Below, in pieces: positions 51,754 through 60,401 of a stretch of DNA of 64,000 nucleotides (positions are counted from its first letter, which is position 1; every line of letters begins with the position of its first letter). The position numbers and the translations under genes were made by a program. The notes below the pieces were generated by a model. The model was not told where the DNA came from. It did no database searches and worked only from the letters and a program-made list of their open reading frames with translations. The stretch is taken from assembly GCF_013415905.1 (NCBI RefSeq), contig NZ_CP058909.1, positions 1,116,001 through 1,180,000 of the forward strand, given 5' to 3'. This DNA is from Halosimplex pelagicum. GTDB lineage: Archaea > Halobacteriota > Halobacteria > Halobacteriales > Haloarculaceae.

Positions 51754-52866
51754 ATGGGACGAGGTAGCGTCTGTTTCATTCTTCCATCTGCCTACGGATA
51801 CTTTAATGACAATGTTCCAGCAGTCGGTGGTGGTGCCCGACAGCTTTCGTTTGTCAGTCGATATCTTACCGATGAGTTCGAGGTTCATTTCGTTGTCGGC
51901 GACTATGGGCAGCCGCCCGTAGAAGAGTACGACGGCGTGGTACTCCACCGTGCTTATCGCCAGTCAGCTACGACGCCTGTGTGGCGCAAGCCACTACAGC
52001 TTACTCGCCTATCCGCTGCAATGTACCGTGCAGATGCAGATCTTTATCTCTACCGGGGCCGGCCGTTTCTCGCAACAGTGACATATATTATCGCGAAAGC
52101 GCTTCGATCACAGTGGGTATACAACCTCGCTAACGACCCGAATCTTGACGAACAGCCAGTAGCATTGGCCGCACCAATTCGATGGCTGTTCGACCGAGCG
52201 GTCCGCGATGCGGACGCCGTTGTCACCCAGACGGACTATCAAGCTGGGCGACTCTCCGAACTCTACGGGCGGTCCTCGACGACAATCCCTAGCGGTTACC
52301 CACCAACCGAGTCTACTAGATCACACGGCAGCCGAGATTCAATTCTCTGGGTTGGTCGTCTTGACGAGGCCCAGAAGAGACCACACCTGCTGCTCGATCT
52401 TGCCGAAGCAGTTCCGGAAGCATCCTTTCGTCTCGTTGGGCCGCCAGGCCAGGATGAGACTTACAACGATCGGATCCGATCTCGGGTCCGTGATCTGGAT
52501 AACGTTGAGTACTGTGGCCGCATCCAACCATCGGAGATCCACTCCTATTACCAAGATGCTAAAGCTCTCATCAACACTTCCGCTCACGAGGGGTTCCCAA
52601 GTACATTTCTCGAAGCCTGGCGGTACGATACGCCGGTAGTAAGCCTTGATGTACCGCCGAGCCGCTTCGCCACGGATTCGGCCGATGCAGGCTATGCTGG
52701 CGGTGACTTTGATGCGCTGGTTGAGTTGGTCACGACACTTTCTAATGCGCCGAAACATCGCGCACAACTGAGCAGTATAACCTACGAGTATTTCCAAGAG
52801 AACCTCACGCTTGATGTGGTCGCCGATCGGTACCGATCACTCTTCCGCGGGCTCCTTTTGGACTAA
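51754..52866 (+). CDS. GT4 family glycosyltransferase
   Basis: A 370-residue GT-B enzyme. Early motifs are FILPSAYGYFNDNVPAVGGGARQLSFVS and DADLYLYRGRPFLATVTYIIAKAL; the C-terminal half has ILWVGRLDEAQKRPHLLLDLA, YCGRIQPSEIHSYYQDAKALINTSAHEGFPSTFLEAWRY and VVSLDVPPSRF, giving the donor site with the usual E(x)7E-like spacing. Base composition is intermediate. It is divergent from the GT4 gene at 49998. Sugar specificity unknown. Confidence 0.84.
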   Translation: MGRGSVCFILPSAYGYFNDNVPAVGGGARQLSFVSRYLTDEFEVHFVVGDYGQPPVEEYDGVVLHRAYRQSATTPVWRKPLQLTRLSAAMYRADADLYLYRGRPFLATVTYIIAKALRSQWVYNLANDPNLDEQPVALAAPIRWLFDRAVRDADAVVTQTDYQAGRLSELYGRSSTTIPSGYPPTESTRSHGSRDSILWVGRLDEAQKRPHLLLDLAEAVPEASFRLVGPPGQDETYNDRIRSRVRDLDNVEYCGRIQPSEIHSYYQDAKALINTSAHEGFPSTFLEAWRYDTPVVSLDVPPSRFATDSADAGYAGGDFDALVELVTTLSNAPKHRAQLSSITYEYFQENLTLDVVADRYRSLFRGLLLD

Positions 52867-52980
52867 TTATATGATTGCTGCTGCGGAAGTTGGCTGGTAT
52901 CGTTACCTCGAACACCCTTGCGGGATCGATCCTGGACCCACAGCGAAGTAACATCTATTGACGAGAAGTACAGTAGTGAA

Positions 52981-53901
52981 TTAGACGTATCCCAGCTGTT
53001 CGAGGCGGTCAGCTACTATGTCGTCGTCCGTCTCCTCGTGCTCATCTAGTGGAGGTTGACTGACAATCTCTCGACGCTCACCCTGGATGACCAGCCACGG
53101 AATCTTCACGAGCTGTTCTGTGTAGATCCCGCGTGGGTGTCCCCACTCACGGATCGGAAATGGATAGGCTCGTTCGCCGACCATGTTTCCATGGTCGGAA
53201 CTGACGACCGACTTCCCCTCCAAACCATCCAGCAATTCATTGACATGAGGTAGCGTGCGACTGAGATTATCACGGTACGCTCGCCAGACATCGTTACGCG
53301 ATGCCGTCAGTTCTCCAGTCATCAACTGATGCCAGCTACCGGCTTCGTCAGGTTTGAGAAATGCCTGCTCGTTGTCGAAGAGCTCCGAATTATCGACGAT
53401 AAATGGATAATGGGGCTGGATATAGTGGATGAACAGACGCTTGTCTGGGTACTGCTCGGCGGCATCAAACGCTGCTGCGGTCATCGTTTCGGGGAGCACC
53501 GTGTTGTAGTCCTCGTCCCATCCCTCTCGCATCCAGACGTTCTCAACAGCGTGAAACGATGCTCCTAACTGATCTTGAAGCCGATAAAATTGTGGGTTGG
53601 CAGTGATGTACACTGTGTCGTGCAGTTCTCTATCGCGGATATTCCCCTTCAGAAATTCTGCGGTGCTCGATCCCCTCGAAATACGGCTTTCTAATTGACC
53701 TCGGAGATCGGACTGCTCAGCGAACATATCGTATCGGCAGGCATCAAGTAGAAGCAGGTTGTCCCAGTCCTCACTAAATACGTCAATCCCGGAAATGTTA
53801 TGTGTGCGAGTATTAAGGCGGCGGTGATACAGTCGGTTTGCCTCCCGAAAGAACAAGTTAGGGCTCGCAAAACCGCGTTTTAGTTGGTCTAGCGAGTACA
53901 C
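52981..53901 (-). CDS. alkaline phosphatase superfamily protein, compact form
   Basis: A 306-residue protein. NLLLLDACRYDMF corresponds to the first metal-binding strand and SVVSSDHGNMVGERAYPFPIREWGHPRGIYTEQLVKIPWLV to the later Asp-His motif and conserved tail. SRGSSTAEFLKGN occupies the nucleophile region. The C-terminus RLEQLGYV repeats the ending of the three longer sulfatase-fold proteins. The GTG at 53901 is used because a GTATAAA box lies 26 bp upstream. Likely a phosphate- or sulfate-group transferase or hydrolase acting on glycans; substrate unknown. Confidence 0.72.
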   Translation of the reverse strand: MYSLDQLKRGFASPNLFFREANRLYHRRLNTRTHNISGIDVFSEDWDNLLLLDACRYDMFAEQSDLRGQLESRISRGSSTAEFLKGNIRDRELHDTVYITANPQFYRLQDQLGASFHAVENVWMREGWDEDYNTVLPETMTAAAFDAAEQYPDKRLFIHYIQPHYPFIVDNSELFDNEQAFLKPDEAGSWHQLMTGELTASRNDVWRAYRDNLSRTLPHVNELLDGLEGKSVVSSDHGNMVGERAYPFPIREWGHPRGIYTEQLVKIPWLVIQGERREIVSQPPLDEHEETDDDIVADRLEQLGYV

Positions 53902-53923
53902 GGTTGAATGTTAACTGTACGAG

Positions 53924-53930
53924 TTTATAC
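53924..53930 (-). promoter_or_regulatory. TATA box of the compact alkaline-phosphatase-fold gene
   Basis: Minus-strand GTATAAA centred 26 bp before the GTG at 53901, typical of a leaderless archaeal transcript. Confidence 0.6.
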
Positions 53931-54060
53931 CGTTTTAGGTTTATGAGTATCTGTAACTATGGATGAGTTGAAAAATATTCCCTCCTCCACTTATCTTCTG
54001 ACCCATTCTTTCAACCCTTTCTGAGACGAATGAGTAACACATTAGAAAACATTACCCTAC

Positions 54061-55287
54061 ATGAATCGAGAAGGGGAGTACATGGTAGCGTTTGAGGGGG
54101 TTATCGTCGGGATACTCCTTACTGTTGCGGGTGCATTTTTCTGTGTCAGATACCGTGATGGCCGTTATTGGGTTGTATTCGGATCTGCATTTGCGGCACG
54201 GCTCATGTTGATTGGTGTCCAGGAGTCGTTCACATTGTTCGGTCGCGAGGATATAGTGGACTACCAACCGTATTTTATTGAATTCCTTGAAATTCTGCAG
54301 AACGGGACATTTGTCGCATTCATTCAGAAACAGGTTGGTGCATATACGATACTGTATCCGGGATGGTTGTACGCTTTACTGGGGTCGGGAGGCATGTGGT
54401 CCATCCGCCTCGCTAATGCTGTCCTCAGTCTTCTTATCGTGATACCGCTGAATGAGATCAGCCGACGTATCTGGGGACGCGACCTGCGTCGGTGGCAACT
54501 TGTTGCTGTTCTGTTCTGGCCTTCGTATATCCGTTTCTCTATCGAAGTCGGGCGAACTGTCCCAACCGTTCTCTTTTCGACTTGGCTCATCGCTACAGTA
54601 TTGACGCTATTCGAGACGCCGAATCGACGGACAGTGATCTCGCTTGCTTTGGCGATACTTGCGACGGGACTGCTTCGGGTCCATTACGTCTTCTATGGTG
54701 TGATGGCTGCTGGAACTATCGCAGTGCATCGCGTACTTACAGCCGACGACAGGCATACCCGAATCGGAATTACCGCCAGTGCTGTCGGTCTGTTTGCGAT
54801 CGTGTTTGCCATCTTCGATAGGGTAATCCCGGACGTATCCTCGTTCTCTCTGTCGTCGATTCGCTCTCTGGCCCGTGGTACTGCTAGAGGTGACTCTGCT
54901 TACCTGACCGATGTCTTCCCTGAAACGGTGTTTGACCTCGTCTGGTATCTCCCGCTCCAAGGGATACATTTCCTCCTTGCCCCTTCGCCGTGGCTCGTGA
55001 TGGATCTCGCGATGCCGATGGCAGTCATCGCAGGAATCTCAGCTTGGCTCGTGGTCGGTCTGCTCAGCGCAACACTGTGGCACAGACACGGCCAAATTCT
55101 CGATGATTGGAGGCTTACCGCTGTGTTTGGTTCCCTGTTTCTCACCACAATAGGTTTTGGAGCGGTGACAAAAAACGCGGGTGCAGCAGTCCGATGGCGA
55201 TTACCGACGACGCTCCTGCTCCTGGCAGTAACTACAAGTCTCCTCGCGGACGAGTGGCTTTCCACTGAGATTGATGCCGAAGGTTAG
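54061..55287 (+). CDS. multipass membrane protein, GT-C/ArnT-like
   Basis: A 408-residue protein with about nine hydrophobic segments. After the second, FGREDIVDYQPYFIEFLEIL supplies acidic residues where GT-C enzymes bind lipid-linked sugar, and YPGWLYALLGSGGMWSIRLANAVLSLLIVIPLNEISRRIWG is typical of the Pmt/ArnT-like family. This suggests a polyprenyl-phosphate-sugar transferase acting outside the membrane, or a polymerase. The last 14 bp overlap the next gene. It is the last A+T-rich gene of the cluster; the gene after it is G+C-rich. Confidence 0.68.
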   Translation: MNREGEYMVAFEGVIVGILLTVAGAFFCVRYRDGRYWVVFGSAFAARLMLIGVQESFTLFGREDIVDYQPYFIEFLEILQNGTFVAFIQKQVGAYTILYPGWLYALLGSGGMWSIRLANAVLSLLIVIPLNEISRRIWGRDLRRWQLVAVLFWPSYIRFSIEVGRTVPTVLFSTWLIATVLTLFETPNRRTVISLALAILATGLLRVHYVFYGVMAAGTIAVHRVLTADDRHTRIGITASAVGLFAIVFAIFDRVIPDVSSFSLSSIRSLARGTARGDSAYLTDVFPETVFDLVWYLPLQGIHFLLAPSPWLVMDLAMPMAVIAGISAWLVVGLLSATLWHRHGQILDDWRLTAVFGSLFLTTIGFGAVTKNAGAAVRWRLPTTLLLLAVTTSLLADEWLSTEIDAEG

Positions 55288-56095
55288 CGTCGTGTCGACG
55301 GTGTACAACGGAGCGGACCACTTCGAACAGATCCGGGACTCCATCCTCGGGCAGGACTACGGCGACTACGAGTGGGTGATCCTCGACGACCGCTCGACCG
55401 ACGAGACGCCCGCGCTGTTGTCCGGCCTGGCGGAGGAGTCCGACCGCGTCCGGGTCCTGACGCCCGACGAGCACCTCGGTCGGGCGCGGTCGCTCAATCG
55501 AGTCGTCGAAGCGGCGAGAGGGGCGTACGTCGCACAGCAGGACTTCGACGACCTGAGCACGCCCGACCGTCTCCGGAAACAGGCCGACTACCTCGACGCC
55601 AATCCCGATGTCGGCGTCGTCGGCGCGTACTACGAGCGAGTCGACGACGTGCGCGGCGAATCGTACGTGCGACAGCCGCCGACCGAGCACGCCGACCTCG
55701 TCCGAGCGATGGCCAAGTACATCCCCTTCGCCCACACGCTCGTCACTTTCAGGAAGGCGGCGTGGCGCGAAGCAGGGGGCTACCCGCTGGAGGACGACCT
55801 GGAGGACATCGGGCTGTGGATCCAGATGGCCGCCGCCGGGTGGCGACTCGGGACAGTCCCCGAGAACCTCGGGACACACTTCGTCTACGAGGAGAGCACG
55901 TGGCACCGCCGCTTCGACTACGCCCATCGCCAGCGTCGTCTCGCGCGCGTCCACCTCCGGGCAGTCCGTGAGCTCGGTCTCCCGCGATGGATGTACCTCT
56001 ATCCGCTGGGACGGCTCGTGTACCCGTACCTCCCGACCGCGGTCAAGCGCATCGTTCGTCGAACCGTCGGTGGCGTCTCCGAACAGTCACGATGA
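55274..56095 (+). CDS. GT2 family glycosyltransferase
   Basis: A 273-residue GT-A enzyme. PKVSVVSTVYNGADHFEQIRDSIL and VILDDRSTDETPALL give the nucleotide-binding half, VAQQDFDDLSTPDRL the metal-binding DxD, and EDDLEDIGLWIQMAAAG the catalytic-acid region. The ATG at 55274 overlaps the end of the membrane protein gene, and its stop overlaps the GT4 start (ATGA), so three genes may be translationally coupled. Base composition switches sharply from A+T-rich to G+C-rich at its start. Confidence 0.87.
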   Translation: MPKVSVVSTVYNGADHFEQIRDSILGQDYGDYEWVILDDRSTDETPALLSGLAEESDRVRVLTPDEHLGRARSLNRVVEAARGAYVAQQDFDDLSTPDRLRKQADYLDANPDVGVVGAYYERVDDVRGESYVRQPPTEHADLVRAMAKYIPFAHTLVTFRKAAWREAGGYPLEDDLEDIGLWIQMAAAGWRLGTVPENLGTHFVYEESTWHRRFDYAHRQRRLARVHLRAVRELGLPRWMYLYPLGRLVYPYLPTAVKRIVRRTVGGVSEQSR

Positions 56096-57219
56096 CGCGA
56101 CAGCTCACTATCACGCACCTCTCGACGTCGATGGGTCTGGGCGGCGCAGACAAACAGATCCTCTCACTCTCGAAGGAACTACGCGACCGCGGCCACGCCG
56201 TCGGGATCGTCTCGATCGTTCCGGGTGGACCGATGGCCGACGACGCCCGCGACGCGGGGATCCCGACCACATCACTCGGGATCGAACGAAAAGTCACGGC
56301 GCCGTTCCGTGTACACAGACTCCGCGAGGCGATCGGGGGACCCGACGTGCTCCACTCGCACATGTTCCACGCGAACTTGCTCGGCCGCGTGCTGCGACCG
56401 GTCCTGCCGACAGGGTCGCTCGTCTCGACGATTCACAACGTCTACGAGTCGAGCGACGCGTACCACCGCCCGGAGGCACCCACGTCACGGGAACGCCTCT
56501 ACCGTCTCACGTCCCGACAGAGCGACCTGACGACCTGTGTGTGTCGGGCGGCCTACGACCGGTACACGGATCTGGGGATCGTCTCCCCCGAGCGCACGGA
56601 AGTCGTGTATAATGGGGTCGATGCGGACGAATTCTTCCCCCCATCTGATGGCGACCGTACGCTCCGGGACCGACACGGCGTGGATGACGAGTTCGTCTGG
56701 CTGGCCGTCGGCCGCTTCTTTGAGCAGAAGGACTACCCGAACCTCGTCGAAGCGGTCGACCGTCTCGACAGTAACGTCGCCGTCTGGGTGGTCGGACACG
56801 GCGAGCGCCGCGAGCGGATCAGGGAACTGGTACGCCGCCGCGGGCTCGGGGACCGCATAGAGTTCCTCGGTGTCGTCGACGATGTCTCGGAGTACATGCG
56901 GGCGGCCGACGGCTACGTGCTCCCCTCGCGGTGGGAGGGATTTCCGATCGTCCTGCTCGAAGCGCAGGCCAGCGGCCTCCCGGTCGTCGCGACCGCCGTC
57001 GGCGGTGTCCCCGAGCTCGTCTCCGACGGGGAGACCGGATTTCTCGTCCCGTCCGACGACCCGGGCGCACTCGCCGATCGGCTGGATGCTGTCTCGACGA
57101 TGAATCCGGAGGAGCGCGCAGCGATGAGCGCTGCGGGACGCGAACGCGTTACCCGCGAGTTCAGTATCGAAGCCATCGCCGACCGCTGGGAAGCGGTCTA
57201 CCGCTCCCTCGTCGAGTGA
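56092..57219 (+). CDS. GT4 family glycosyltransferase
   Basis: A 375-residue GT-B enzyme. ITHLSTSMGLGGADKQILSLSKEL and LHSHMFHANLLGRVL lie in the first half; VVYNGVDADEFFPP, AVGRFFEQKDYPNLVEAV, VVGHGERRERI and LPSRWEGFPIVLLEAQASGLPVVATAVGGVPELV lie in the second. All donor-binding motifs are intact. The ATG at 56092 overlaps the GT2 stop, so the 35-codon upstream extension is discarded. G+C-rich like the right-hand cluster. Confidence 0.9.
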   Translation: MTRQLTITHLSTSMGLGGADKQILSLSKELRDRGHAVGIVSIVPGGPMADDARDAGIPTTSLGIERKVTAPFRVHRLREAIGGPDVLHSHMFHANLLGRVLRPVLPTGSLVSTIHNVYESSDAYHRPEAPTSRERLYRLTSRQSDLTTCVCRAAYDRYTDLGIVSPERTEVVYNGVDADEFFPPSDGDRTLRDRHGVDDEFVWLAVGRFFEQKDYPNLVEAVDRLDSNVAVWVVGHGERRERIRELVRRRGLGDRIEFLGVVDDVSEYMRAADGYVLPSRWEGFPIVLLEAQASGLPVVATAVGGVPELVSDGETGFLVPSDDPGALADRLDAVSTMNPEERAAMSAAGRERVTREFSIEAIADRWEAVYRSLVE

Positions 57220-57340
57220 GAGCGCCCTCTCGCTTCGGCGGATAACCCGTTCGAGGCCGATGATCGCTTCTCGGACGATCTCTCTCCCCGTTACCGCTCG
57301 GTGACCGAATTCCGTGCTCGGTATCGGCCCGATGAAAAAA

Positions 57341-57348
57341 CATATAAC
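57341..57348 (+). promoter_or_regulatory. TATA box of the SqdB-like gene
   Basis: CATATAAC after a run of six A, centred about 36 bp before the ATG at 57381. The predicted transcription start, about 25 bp on, falls inside the palindrome at 57356-57378. Confidence 0.6.
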
Positions 57349-57355
57349 TGAGCGC

Positions 57356-57378
57356 AGTTACTCACAATCTGAGTAACT
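57356..57378. promoter_or_regulatory. perfect inverted repeat, likely operator
   Basis: AGTTACTCA (57356-57364), spacer CAATC, then TGAGTAACT (57370-57378), ending two bases before the ATG at 57381. It overlaps the predicted transcription start, so a bound dimeric repressor would block initiation. Confidence 0.65.
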
Positions 57379-57380
57379 CA

Positions 57381-58565
57381 ATGACGATCCTCGTCACCGG
57401 CGCCGATGGCTACATCGGCTGGCCGACCGCCCTGCGGATCGCGAACCGAACGGACGACCGCGTACTGCTCGTCGACAACTTCGCCCGCCGCGAGTGGGTC
57501 GAAGAGGTCGGATCGAAGAGCGCGACGCCCATCGCGGGTATCGACCAGCGCCTCGACGCGGCCGAGGACGTGTTCGGTATCGGCAACATGTCCTTCGTCG
57601 AGGGCGACCTCGTCGAGAAGTCGTTCGTCGACGAACTGCTGGCCGTCCACGAGCCCGACGTGGTGGTCCACGCGGCGGCCCAGCCGTCCGCACCCTACTC
57701 GCAGATCAACGGCGAGCGGGCCAACTACACCCAGCACAACAACATGCAGGCCACGCGGAACCTGCTGTGGGGGCTTGAGGAACACGACCTGACGGACACC
57801 CACTTCATCGAGACGACGACCACGGGCGTCTACGGCGCACCCGAGTTCCCCATCCCCGAGGGCGGCGCGGTCATGGAGAACGACGGCGAGCGCGACGAGG
57901 TGCCGTTCCCGGCGATGGCGGGCTCGTGGTACCACCTCACCAAGAGCCACGACGCCGCGAACATGCGCCTGGCCCATCAGCAGTTCGACATCCCCATCTC
58001 GGACGTGCGCACCGCCATCACGTACGGCACCGAGACCGAGGAGACTCGCGAGGACGACCGCCTGAAGACCCGCTTCGACTTCGACTACTACTTCGGGACG
58101 GTCGCCCACCGCTTCGCCGCCCAGGCCGTCGCGGGCTACCCCGTCACCGTCTACGGCAAGGGCGAACAGCGCAAGCCGTTCATCTCCCTGGAGGACGCCG
58201 TCGAGGGCCTCGCCAACCTCGCCCTCCAGGACCACGAGGAGCGACCCGACGACCTGACCGTCTACAACCAGGTCACTCGCGCCATCTCCATCGTCGAGAT
58301 CGCCGAGACCATCGCGGGCGTCGGTTCGGAGTTCGACCTCGACGTGGCCGTCGAGCACTTCGAGAACCCGCGCGACGAGGACGAGACCCACAAGATGGAG
58401 ATCGAGGACGACAACTATGCCGACCTCATCGGCGACCAGGCTCAGGACTTCGAGAGCGGCATCCGCGACGTGTTCGAGTCGCTGACGGCCCAGGCCGACA
58501 CCATCGAGGCCCACGAGGACCGCTTCCTCCCGGGCGTCCTCGAAGACTGGGACGCCGAGGAGTAA
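57381..58565 (+). CDS. UDP-sulfoquinovose synthase-like SDR
   Basis: A 394-residue extended SDR, longer than ordinary epimerases. It starts TILVTGADGYIGWPTALRIANR, the family form of the NAD loop seen in SQD1/SqdB and archaeal Agl3, and has YHLTKSHDAANM with catalytic Tyr and Lys, ETTTTGVYGAPEFPIPEG and QRKPFISLEDAVEGLANLAL. These enzymes make UDP-sulfoquinovose from UDP-glucose and sulfite. Sulfite use cannot be proved from sequence. Five bases before the next SDR gene; controlled by the palindrome above. Confidence 0.82.
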   Translation: MTILVTGADGYIGWPTALRIANRTDDRVLLVDNFARREWVEEVGSKSATPIAGIDQRLDAAEDVFGIGNMSFVEGDLVEKSFVDELLAVHEPDVVVHAAAQPSAPYSQINGERANYTQHNNMQATRNLLWGLEEHDLTDTHFIETTTTGVYGAPEFPIPEGGAVMENDGERDEVPFPAMAGSWYHLTKSHDAANMRLAHQQFDIPISDVRTAITYGTETEETREDDRLKTRFDFDYYFGTVAHRFAAQAVAGYPVTVYGKGEQRKPFISLEDAVEGLANLALQDHEERPDDLTVYNQVTRAISIVEIAETIAGVGSEFDLDVAVEHFENPRDEDETHKMEIEDDNYADLIGDQAQDFESGIRDVFESLTAQADTIEAHEDRFLPGVLEDWDAEE

Positions 58566-58569
58566 CGCC

Positions 58570-59544
58570 GTGGACGTACTCGTCACCGGCGGGTGTGGCT
58601 ACATCGGGAGCCACCTCGTCCCGAAACTGCAGGCCGACGACGACGTCGACCGCGTGGTCGTCCTCGACAGCCTCGTCTCCGGATCGCCCCGGGCGCTCTT
58701 TGGCTGCTTCGACGACGGTCTGGATTTCCGCCGGGGCGACGTGCGTGAGTACGGCGATGTCGAGAGCGCGATGCGCGACGTGGATCGCGTGATCCACCTC
58801 GCCGCCATCACGGGCGCGGCGAGCACGCATGACTGTCGGGATGAGACCTTTGCCGTCAACTACGACGGCACCGAGAACGTTCTCACCGCGGCGGGCAAGC
58901 TCGGCGTTGACCACGTCGTCTTCGCCTCCTCGTGCAACATCTACGGCCGCGCGACGAGCACGGACATCGACGAGTCCGTCGACCCGGACCCGATCAACCC
59001 CTACGCCGAGACGAAGTACCAGTCCGAGGACCTGCTCGCGGAGCACTGCGAGGAGTACGACATGACCGGTACCGCCCTGCGGATGGCCACGAACTTCGGC
59101 TACTCGCCGGCGGTCCGGTTCAATCTGGTCGTCAACCACTTCGTCTTCCGCGCGGTCACGGGCCGGCCGCTGACCGTCTACGGCGACGGGTCGAACTGGC
59201 GTCCGTTCGTCCACGTCGACGACGCCGCCCGCGCCTACGAGCGAGCCGTCCGCGAGCCCAACGCCTGGGACGACCTCGTCTACAACGTCGGGTCGAACGA
59301 CGGCAACTACCGCATCGAGGAGATCGCCGAGGTCGTCCGCGACGAAGTTGGCCCCGTCGACATCACCTACCTCGAAGACGAACACCCTGGCCCCTCCTAC
59401 CACGTCAACTTCGACCGACTGGACGAGACGGGCTTCGAGACCGAACACTCCCTCCGCGAGGGCGTCCGTGACCTCGCGGACCGATTCCGCGAATCCGAGG
59501 CGGTGGCTGATACCGTGATCGGGACTCCAGACGAAAGCCGATGA
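58570..59544 (+). CDS. NAD-dependent sugar epimerase/dehydratase
   Basis: A 324-residue extended SDR starting with GTG. DVLVTGGCGYIGSHLVPKL is the NAD loop, VIHLAAITGAASTHDC the nicotinamide region, ASSCNIYGRA holds the catalytic Ser, and YAETKYQSE the Tyr and Lys. SNWRPFVHVDDAARAYERAV completes the usual order. It follows the SqdB-like gene by five bases, so is in the same operon. Probably a nucleotide-sugar epimerase or dehydratase of unknown specificity. Confidence 0.86.
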   Translation: MDVLVTGGCGYIGSHLVPKLQADDDVDRVVVLDSLVSGSPRALFGCFDDGLDFRRGDVREYGDVESAMRDVDRVIHLAAITGAASTHDCRDETFAVNYDGTENVLTAAGKLGVDHVVFASSCNIYGRATSTDIDESVDPDPINPYAETKYQSEDLLAEHCEEYDMTGTALRMATNFGYSPAVRFNLVVNHFVFRAVTGRPLTVYGDGSNWRPFVHVDDAARAYERAVREPNAWDDLVYNVGSNDGNYRIEEIAEVVRDEVGPVDITYLEDEHPGPSYHVNFDRLDETGFETEHSLREGVRDLADRFRESEAVADTVIGTPDESR

Positions 59545-59773
59545 CAACCCTAGCCTGTTCAGATAGATCGGCAGATCGAGTCCTGAACAGCGACCGCGTA
59601 ATGGCTATTACGTCGCATCGGTGGCAACGTAATAGGCCGATCCTTGCGGTAACTTCGGACGCTAACGACCACAAGGTGAATTGCGATCGGACCGTCCAAG
59701 GAATGAACAGCATGCGGAGTTATGCTCCAGGCGCGAAGGCAAGTTTATCCGTGAAACCGACGAATCAGAACGT

Positions 59774-60052
59774 ATGACCGATATCGTCCACACTGACGGA
59801 GTACTCGGTGGAAAACCGCGCCTGAAAGGCCACCGTATCTCGGTCCTCCAAATCGCCGACATGGTTCTAGATGCGGGTCACTCTCCGGAGTACGTCGCGG
59901 ATCAGCTCGGTATCTCGCTGTCCGACGTTCACACGGCGCTTGCGTACTACTACGACAACCCAGACGAGATGGACGAGATCCGGGATCGGAATGAGCAGCT
60001 TGAAAATCGACTACGCGAACAGGCGATAACGCCCGACCACGTGGAACAGTGA
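59774..60052 (+). CDS. DUF433 antitoxin
   Basis: A 92-residue protein with the DUF433 signature: IVHTDGVLGGKPRLKGHRISVLQIADMVLDAG, then EYVADQLGISLSDVHTALAYYYDNPDEM. DUF433 proteins are HTH-type antitoxins paired with PIN-like toxins. The ATG at 59774 lies 27 bp after a GTTTATCC box. It overlaps the DUF5615 gene by one base (TGATG). The pair interrupts a run of sugar-SDR genes. Confidence 0.82.
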   Translation: MTDIVHTDGVLGGKPRLKGHRISVLQIADMVLDAGHSPEYVADQLGISLSDVHTALAYYYDNPDEMDEIRDRNEQLENRLREQAITPDHVEQ

Positions 60053-60393
60053 TGACCCGGTTGCAGTTCTGCACTGACGAGAACGTTCCGAGAGCCTTCG
60101 TGAGCGCATTGGAATCGAACGGATTCGGAGTTATTCATGCAGCAGAGGAACGCGGCGAAGACACTATTGACGAGTCGCTTCTTCAGTGGGTGACTTCGGA
60201 CGACCGGGTTCTGGTTACGAATGACCGGGATTTTGCGGAACTGCACACGGAATACGATCACGCGGGAATCGCAGTGTACTCGAATCAGTCGCTTACCCCA
60301 GGTGAGTTCGTTACGGCGATCCGCCGGGTTGACAGGCAACTCTCGCCGGAATCTGCTCGAAATGAACTCATCTGGCTCGATAGCTGGACATAA
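60052..60393 (+). CDS. DUF5615 PIN-like toxin
   Basis: A 113-residue protein. LQFCTDENVPRAFVSALESNGFGVIHAAEE holds the Asp pair of the PIN-like active site, and RVLVTNDRDFAELH the second acid group, as in DUF5615/Mut7-C-like nucleases. It is predicted to cut RNA and to be neutralised by the DUF433 protein encoded directly upstream. Confidence 0.82.
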   Translation: MTRLQFCTDENVPRAFVSALESNGFGVIHAAEERGEDTIDESLLQWVTSDDRVLVTNDRDFAELHTEYDHAGIAVYSNQSLTPGEFVTAIRRVDRQLSPESARNELIWLDSWT

Positions 60394-60401
60394 TACTACA
60401 C

